DNA of 9,972 nucleotides from Blautia sp. Its GTDB lineage: Bacteria > Bacillota > Clostridia > Lachnospirales > Lachnospiraceae. The translations under genes and the position numbers were made by a program. Each line of letters opens with the position of its first letter. Within the stretch, counting starts at the first letter, position 1. Location of the stretch: NCBI GenBank assembly GCA_030841965.1, contig JAUUSJ010000149.1, positions 1 to 9,972 of the forward strand, written 5' to 3'. Positions 6,032 to 9,972 of the stretch are shown piece after piece. A model generated the notes under the pieces. It was not told where the DNA came from. It saw nothing but the letters and a program-made list of their open reading frames with translations, and did not search any database.

Positions 6032-7408
6032 ATGCAGATAAAGAAAAAAAATATAAGATGGAATGCCCTGCAGATTATGGCATTAGGATTTGCGGGAGTG
6101 ATTTTATTTGGAGGAGTTTTATTATGGCTGCCGATTTGTAATACGAAACCAATTGCATTTATGGACGCCTTATTTACCGCCACGACGGCGACCTGTGTGA
6201 CAGGTCTGGTCACGGTTGTTCCAGCGGAGCAGTTTACATTGCTTGGAAAGATAGTTTTATTATTATTAATCCAGATAGGTGGTCTTGGCATTATTGCATG
6301 TGCCACTGTATTTGCAGTGGTTATGGGAAAAAGATTATCTGTCAAAAACAGGATTTGGCTAAAGGATAGCTATAGTATGGCGGGACCTGGCGGAACCGTT
6401 GCGATGTTGCTCTATGTGATTAAGGGGACATTATTTGTGGAGGGATTGGGAGCAGTTGGATATGCGATTCAATTTGTGCCGGAGTTTGGATTCATTCGGG
6501 GAATTGGTTACGCTGTTTTTCACTCCGTCTCAGCCTTTTGTAATGCGGGAATTGATATTTTGGGGGCAGATAGCCTGAAAAACTATGTGACCAATCCAGT
6601 GGTCAATATCACAACGATGCTGCTTATTATTGTCAGCGGACTTGGATTTACCGTTTGGAGAGACCTCGTTCACACGGGGAGAGAGATTTGGAAAAGAGAG
6701 ATGCCGAGAAAAAATTGGTTTTCCAGATTACAGCTTCACTCTAAACTCGTCCTTGTGATGACGGGGATTTTAATTATAGTGGGTGGTATTAGTTTCTTTG
6801 TCTTAGAATTTCATAATCCTGAGACGATGGGAAATCTCACAGTTGGGAATAAGATAATGGCGTCTTTATTCCACTCTGTCTCCACAAGAACAGCTGGGTT
6901 TGCGACAATCTCTCAGTCAGGGCTTCGGACAGAATCGAAATTCATTACTTGTCTTCTGATGTTCGTGGGAGGCTCTCCGGGAGGAACAGCGGGTGGAGTG
7001 AAAACAACGACAATTGCTATGAGCGTTCTCACTTGCTTTAGTATCGCAAAGGGCGGTGAGGCGACGGAATGCTTTGGGCGTAAGATAAGGGGAAAGCAGA
7101 TTAGAATTGGATTTGCTGTTATTATGATGGCGGTGACGGTATTGTTCACTGGGATTATTTTGATTACGGGGATGGAGCCAGAGAGAGAGTTTATTGATAT
7201 TGTGTATGAGGCGACTTCGGCGATCGGAACGGTCGGGTTGACGGCGGATTTGACCCCAGATTTATGTAGGGGGAGTCAGGTTGTTATTATGGTTATGATG
7301 TATATTGGAAGAATTGGACCGATGTCATTGGCGTTGCTTTTTGGAGGGTTTTCAAAGAGTTCTAAGAGGAAGTATGAGTTGCCTTCGGAGCATATTATGA
7401 TTGGGTGA
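6032..7408 (+). CDS. ktrB: Potassium transporter subunit, KtrB/TrkH family
   Basis: Membrane pore subunit for K+ uptake; 458 aa, like Bacillus KtrB (~445). Four pore-loop repeats are visible: TTATCVTGL (51-59), SAFCNAGID (167-175), STRTAGFAT (284-292) and SAIGTVGLT (396-404). Each has the selectivity-filter glycine. GGSPGGTAGGVKTTT (313-327), in the third repeat, and GRIGP (426-430), with the family's conserved arginine in the fourth, are also present. The start at 6032 is chosen because AAAGG (6017-6021) lies 10 nt upstream and the protein then begins like other KtrB proteins. An upstream ATG at 5972 would add 20 charged residues and has no ribosome binding site. Ktr systems need a cytosolic RCK/TrkA-N gating subunit (KtrA/KtrC). 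None is encoded next to it, so the partner must lie elsewhere. KtrB-type versus TrkH-type assignment rests on length and the Gram-positive context. Confidence 0.9.
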   Translation: MQIKKKNIRWNALQIMALGFAGVILFGGVLLWLPICNTKPIAFMDALFTATTATCVTGLVTVVPAEQFTLLGKIVLLLLIQIGGLGIIACATVFAVVMGKRLSVKNRIWLKDSYSMAGPGGTVAMLLYVIKGTLFVEGLGAVGYAIQFVPEFGFIRGIGYAVFHSVSAFCNAGIDILGADSLKNYVTNPVVNITTMLLIIVSGLGFTVWRDLVHTGREIWKREMPRKNWFSRLQLHSKLVLVMTGILIIVGGISFFVLEFHNPETMGNLTVGNKIMASLFHSVSTRTAGFATISQSGLRTESKFITCLLMFVGGSPGGTAGGVKTTTIAMSVLTCFSIAKGGEATECFGRKIRGKQIRIGFAVIMMAVTVLFTGIILITGMEPEREFIDIVYEATSAIGTVGLTADLTPDLCRGSQVVIMVMMYIGRIGPMSLALLFGGFSKSSKRKYELPSEHIMIG

Positions 7409-7454
7409 GAGAGGAAGGGAGTGGTTGCTCTGTAGAATGAGATAATGTGGGAAC

Positions 7455-7665
7455 AGACGCTAAGAGAATAAGCAAGTATCTCCTCTGAAAACACGTTCGT
7501 TCCCACGATTTTTCGACATGCGCTGATTTTTGCCGCCTCCCGCAAACTCGCGCCTACGGCACTCAAACAGTGCTCCAGCGGCAAAGCTAAGCATATCGAA
7601 AAATCGCTCCACTCTCTATCGTTTTCAGAGGAGATACTTGCTTATTCTCTTGGCTGTGTATTGGC
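7455..7665 (-). repeat. Structured 211-nt repeat element, copy C (complete); candidate non-coding RNA
   Basis: Complete copy on the minus strand, exactly as long as copy B. It reads GCCAATACACAGC (7665-7653) to GCGTCT (7460-7455). The outer stem 7462-7492 / 7621-7651 is a perfect 31-bp pairing, yet its sequence differs from copy B at 13 of 32 columns in one arm. Eleven of those have the matching change in the other arm. In the core, ATAC/GTAT of copy B becomes ATGC/GCAT, and the tip hairpin GCAGC-GTA-GCTGC becomes GTGCC-GTA-GGCGC. It lies 46 nt after the ktrB stop, antisense to ktrB read-through. I saw no separate terminator for ktrB; this stem may do that job. Confidence 0.9.
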
Positions 7666-7688
7666 ATAGGCGTGGGAATATAGTAAGT

Positions 7689-7717
7689 TTTATATGTTAG
7701 ATGTGAGATGATGTGAT
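7689..7717 (-). promoter_or_regulatory. Possible promoter just upstream of repeat copy C
   Basis: On the minus strand, ATCACA (7717-7712, 4/6) and TATAAA (7694-7689, 5/6) are 17 nt apart. Transcription would begin near 7682, about 17 nt before the conserved 5' end of copy C. Sequence this AT-rich yields such matches by chance, so it is only suggestive of autonomous transcription. Confidence 0.25.
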
Positions 7718-7767
7718 TGTAAGAATTTTTTAGAGATAAGAAATTAAATTTTTTAGATAGCTGTGTT

Positions 7768-7867
7768 AAAAGCTTAGAGGGTGGTTAGGGTTAGGTAAGA
7801 TATATGTGAAAGCGATATTGCTGAGGTAATCCAGTGCTAGAAGCTTAGAGGAAGATTAAGGTTAGGG
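7768..7867 (+). repeat. Imperfect direct repeat, 71-nt spacing
   Basis: TTAAAAGCTTAGAGGGTGG (from 7767) recurs as CTAGAAGCTTAGAGGAAG (from 7838). In both cases it is followed by TTAGGGTTAGG-like or TTAAGGTTAGGG sequence. The shared parts are AGCTTAGAGG and GGTTAGG. The two copies lie in the non-coding gap between repeat copy C and mnmM. Nothing else is recognisable between 7670 and 7930. Confidence 0.5.
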
Positions 7868-7955
7868 AGAAGTTCCAGCTTATGGACTTATTCAACTCAA
7901 TATATAACGCAAAATTTTAATGGATATTTATAGGAAGGAGAGGGGCTCAGTTATC

Positions 7956-8078
7956 ATGATTGAAGTTAATGTAAATCAAGATTGTCTGGGCTTAAATTAT
8001 AATGAAAAATTACCAGATAACGGAATGGATTCATCATTTTGTAAAAGAGCAAGTGAGAGAAGGAGATATTTGTATTGA
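7956..8078 (+). CDS. Possible 40-aa leader ORF overlapping the mnmM start
   Basis: An ATG at 7956 opens a 40-codon frame (protein begins MIEVNVNQDCLGLNYNEK) ending at a TGA 77 nt inside mnmM, in a different frame. AAGGAG (7935-7940), the only good ribosome binding site in this area, lies 15 nt upstream, which is rather far. mnmM itself has no evident site. Either ribosomes enter here and mnmM translation is coupled or reduced by it, or the frame is accidental. The peptide resembles nothing I know. Confidence 0.25.
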   Translation: MIEVNVNQDCLGLNYNEKLPDNGMDSSFCKRASERRRYLY

Positions 8079-8565
8079 CGCTACGATGGGAAATGGATAT
8101 GATACTAGTTTTTTGGCGGAGCTTGTGGGGGAGCAGGGAAAGGTTTATGCATTTGATGTACAAGAAATTGCGGTGGATAATACGAGAGAGAGGCTCTTGA
8201 AAAATGGGGTTTTAAGTCGATATGAGCTTATTTTGGATTCGCATGAGAATATGAGACAATATATAAAAGAGGAGTCTATTTCTTGTATTATGTTTAATTT
8301 TGGTTATCTTCCAGGCGGAGACCATACAAAAGCGACAAGGGCGTCAGCTAGTATTAAGGCAATAAAAGAGGGATTATCTTTGTTGGAGAAAAAGGGGTTG
8401 ATGACCCTTTGTATTTATAGTGGGGGAGATACGGGATTTGAAGAGAGAGATGCAATTTTATCTTATATAAGAGAGCTGGATTCTAAAAAATATTTGGTAA
8501 TTCAGACAGAATATATTAACCGCAAAAATAATCCTCCGATTCCTGTATTAATTATAAAATTATAA
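8002..8565 (+). CDS. mnmM: tRNA 5-aminomethyluridine methyltransferase MnmM (YtqB family, class I SAM-dependent)
   Basis: Predicted to methylate 5-aminomethyl-(2-thio)uridine at the tRNA wobble position, giving mnm5(s2)U. This is the role shown for Bacillus subtilis YtqB/MnmM, formerly the 'rRNA methylase' Pfam family. The protein is 187 aa, the normal size for the family. Rossmann motif I is DATMGNGYD (26-34), the acidic SAM-ribose residue is D52 in AFDV, the catalytic-site segment is NFGYLPGGD (99-107), and the C-terminal YINRKNNPP (171-179) is the family hallmark. An in-frame TAA at 7993-7995 makes 8002 the earliest possible start, and the N-terminus fits the family. There is no clear ribosome binding site directly before it; the nearest is 60 nt upstream, serving a short overlapping frame. 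The gene stands alone, with non-coding DNA on both sides. Confidence 0.9.
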   Translation: MKNYQITEWIHHFVKEQVREGDICIDATMGNGYDTSFLAELVGEQGKVYAFDVQEIAVDNTRERLLKNGVLSRYELILDSHENMRQYIKEESISCIMFNFGYLPGGDHTKATRASASIKAIKEGLSLLEKKGLMTLCIYSGGDTGFEERDAILSYIRELDSKKYLVIQTEYINRKNNPPIPVLIIKL

Positions 8566-8640
8566 ATGATAAATAATAAACAAAACGATGCGACCTCTAA
8601 TAAGTGTAAATCATATAAGAAATAATATAATTGTATAATA

Positions 8641-8666
8641 TAGATGTTTTGTTAATCTGCCGATAC
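8641..8666 (+). promoter_or_regulatory. Sigma-28-like promoter motif
   Basis: TAGA (8641-8644), 15 nt, then CCGATAC (8660-8666) resembles the flagellar sigma-28/SigD pattern TAAA-N15-CCGATAT. No motility gene is in the window; the next gene downstream is the DUF975 gene at 8900. The same bases form a small GCCG/CGGC hairpin (8659-8673), so the match may be coincidental. Confidence 0.2.
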
Positions 8667-8746
8667 GAACGGCGTACAAATAAATTCCCGAAAGAAAAGC
8701 TTAAGAAATTAGAATTGATTTCATAGAAGATTTTTTATGCAAAGTA

Positions 8747-8755
8747 TGTTATTAT
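8747..8755 (+). promoter_or_regulatory. Extended -10 promoter for the DUF975 gene
   Basis: TG (8747-8748), one base, then TATTAT (8750-8755) forms an extended -10 element. No good -35 box lies 17 nt before it. Transcription would start near 8762, giving a leader of about 138 nt that contains the inverted repeats at 8777-8791 and 8827-8853. Confidence 0.35.
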
Positions 8756-8776
8756 TTAAGCAGAATGATACTCATA

Positions 8777-8853
8777 TTTCAAAGTTTGAAAATGATGTAT
8801 GATTGTGAGACATACTTAGTAATGAGAACTCCACGGACTTGCACGTGAGAGTT
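8777..8853 (+). promoter_or_regulatory. Inverted repeats in the DUF975 leader
   Basis: TTTCAAA-G-TTTGAAA (8777-8791) is a perfect 7+1+7 palindrome, suitable as an operator. Further on, AACTCCACG (8827-8835) pairs with CGTG-A-GAGTT (8844-8853), a 9-bp stem with one bulged A and an 8-nt loop. A weaker TGTCA/TGGCA stem follows near 8854-8873, before the ribosome binding site. I do not recognise a known riboswitch; the rest of 8566-8899 shows no gene. Confidence 0.35.
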
Positions 8854-8899
8854 GTCAGATGAAATGGCAGTATATGAAAAAATTTAAGGAGGGATTTCT

Positions 8900-9610
8900 A
8901 TGTGGAATAGAATTGATTTGAAGTACGCTGCAAAGGATAAGTTAAGGAAAAACTATTGGGCATGTGTCGCAGTTGGCTTTATATGGTCAGTTGTTCAACT
9001 TTTAATGGCAGGAGGTTCCAATGCAGGTAATGTCAGCCGTGTCACAAGCGATAGTACAGGAAGAGTGGATTCCGTAGCGACAGGTATCGCAAATTATCTT
9101 GTGGAGCATCCATTTTTAATATTTACAATTATCGGAAGCAGTGTCGTTTTATTTATTATTGGTATCATAATAAATCTTTTAGTTGTATATCAAATCGAAG
9201 TAGGAGTAAAAGGCTTCTTTATAAGAAACGGCTATACAGACGCTAGAGTTGGAGATATTTTGGAAACTTATCGAAATGGTTCCATGGGTACAGTTGCACT
9301 CACTCGATTTTTGATGGATTTATTTACTGTGCTTTGGACATTGCTTTTCGTCATTCCTGGTATCGTTAAGAGCTATCAGTATAAGATGATTCCTTATATC
9401 TTAGCAGATAACCCAGATATCGATTGGAGAGAAGCATTCGACCTAAGCAAAAAAATGACGGATGGACATAAGATGGATCTCTTTGTCTTAGATTTATCAT
9501 TCATCGGATGGCATATTTTATCTGGTATTACTTGTGGTATTGTGGGTATTTTCTATGTAACTCCTTATTACGAGCAAACGATGGCTGAAGCCTACGAAAT
9601 ATTAAGATAA
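8900..9610 (+). CDS. DUF975 family integral membrane protein
   Basis: Function unknown; family members are polytopic membrane proteins common in Firmicutes. The protein is 236 aa. Hydrophobic segments lie at about 21-37, 72-98, 132-155 and 194-222, the last stretch possibly forming two helices. Family hallmarks are visible: LLFVIPGIVKSYQYKMIPYI (148-167), LADNPDIDWREAF (168-180), SKKMTDGHKMDLF (183-195), the LSFIGWHIL helix start (199-207) and TPYYEQTMAEAYE (221-233). A serine/threonine- and glycine-rich hydrophilic stretch (38-60) separates the first two segments. The ATG start is firm: AAGGAGGG (8886-8893) lies 6 nt upstream, the best ribosome binding site in the window. It appears to be a single-gene unit with its own leader, followed by hairpins and repeats. 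Confidence 0.88.
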   Translation: MWNRIDLKYAAKDKLRKNYWACVAVGFIWSVVQLLMAGGSNAGNVSRVTSDSTGRVDSVATGIANYLVEHPFLIFTIIGSSVVLFIIGIIINLLVVYQIEVGVKGFFIRNGYTDARVGDILETYRNGSMGTVALTRFLMDLFTVLWTLLFVIPGIVKSYQYKMIPYILADNPDIDWREAFDLSKKMTDGHKMDLFVLDLSFIGWHILSGITCGIVGIFYVTPYYEQTMAEAYEILR

Positions 9611-9625
9611 AAATTCATTTTTATA

Positions 9626-9647
9626 ATAAACAGATATGTCTGTTTAT
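9626..9647 (+). terminator. Hairpin after the DUF975 gene
   Basis: ATAAACAGA (9626-9634) and TCTGTTTAT (9639-9647) form a perfect 9-bp stem around a TATG loop, 15 nt after the stop codon. No U-run follows, so termination may be weak. Part of the right arm, TTTATGCA (9643-9650), can instead pair with TGCATAAA (9681-9688). Confidence 0.45.
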
Positions 9648-9771
9648 GCAAGCATCACTATCCATAAAACTGATTATTCTGCATAAACTATGTAGTCCCA
9701 CAGATTTTTTGGTTATGCGATACAAAAATAATATTGAAAACTTAAAATTCTTATACCTTTAAAAATGAAGC

Positions 9772-9845
9772 AGATAGAAAAGTAAAGTAGATAGAAAAGT
9801 AAAGTAGATAGAAAAGTGAAGTAAATAGAAAAGTGAAGTAGATAG
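9772..9845 (+). repeat. 17-bp tandem repeat, 4.4 copies
   Basis: The unit AGATAGAAAAGTAAAGT occurs at 9772-9788 and 9789-9805. It is followed by one- or two-base variants at 9806-9822 and 9823-9839 and a partial copy at 9840-9845. Units 3 and 4 share GTGAAGT, showing stepwise divergence. It lies in non-coding DNA about 40 nt before repeat copy D. The period is not a multiple of three and no reading frame runs through it. Confidence 0.9.
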
Positions 9846-9881
9846 TTCACAATTCTAAACACAAATATGAACTAATAGGTT

Positions 9882-9972
9882 CCATAAACCAGCACAAAAG
9901 AGCGAGAGATATCCTCCCCGAAAACGATAGAGAGTGGAGCGGTTTTTCGATATACTTAGCTTTGCCGCTGGA
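9882..9972 (+). repeat. Structured 211-nt repeat element, copy D (5' part only)
   Basis: 9926-9972 matches the copy B core from 1885 with one change (CGGTTTTTCG for CGATTTTTCG), which turns an A-U pair of the inner stem into G-U if the missing arm is unchanged. The 32 nt before it (9894-9925) are a third version of the variable outer arm, the same length as in B and C. The conserved 5' end is degenerate: CCATAAACCAGC against CCAATACACAGC. The window ends inside the element. Confidence 0.8.

Noticed and set aside
8566..8900. tRNA or small known RNA between mnmM and the DUF975 gene
   Set aside because: No cloverleaf, TTCGANTC-like T-arm or familiar RNA core is present; only isolated short hairpins are seen.
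9772..9845. CRISPR array
   Set aside because: The 17-bp units are directly adjacent with no spacers, and no cas genes are near.

Overview
The window looks like chromosomal DNA of a low-GC Clostridia-type Firmicute, probably Lachnospiraceae-like. The reasons are AT-rich DNA, strong AGGAG-type ribosome binding sites, GTG start use, and the set of protein families. No phage, plasmid, transposase or CRISPR genes are visible. The taxonomic call is an inference from style and families, not from a marker gene.

Layout: a minus-strand proA (174-1451) is followed by an 0.8 kb gene-free stretch. Then comes a two-gene plus-strand unit: a CCA-adding tRNA nucleotidyltransferase with an HD domain (2270-3634) and an AEC-family transporter (3640-4587). 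A minus-strand ArAE-type membrane protein (4700-5809) converges on it, and the two are separated by a long hairpin. That gene is divergent from a KtrB/TrkH potassium transporter subunit (6032-7408). A 0.6 kb gene-free stretch follows, then mnmM (8002-8565), a structured leader, a DUF975 membrane protein (8900-9610) and a repeat-rich tail. The genes are housekeeping or transport genes and do not form one pathway. Only the cca/AEC pair looks like an operon.

The most striking content is a 211-nt interspersed element present four times in the non-coding DNA: complete at 1840-2050 (+) and 7455-7665 (-), and cut by the window edges at 1-79 (+) and 9882-9972 (+). The two complete copies have exactly equal length, matching ends (GCCAATACACAG and GCGTCT) and a nearly identical core. 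Their outer 28-32 nt stem arms differ at 13 positions, and 11 of these are paired double substitutions that preserve base pairing. In the core, all seven base differences lie in paired columns and keep pairing. Wobble pairs fit RNA only when the element is read from the GCCAATACACAG end. This points to selection on a folded RNA, or on a cruciform, rather than on sequence. I do not recognise the family.

Other non-coding signals are a strong sigma-A promoter with an inverted repeat across it (ArAE gene), a perfect AT-rich hairpin overlapping the likely cca promoter, a short leader ORF overlapping the mnmM start, a 17-bp tandem repeat, and a 71-nt spaced direct repeat.
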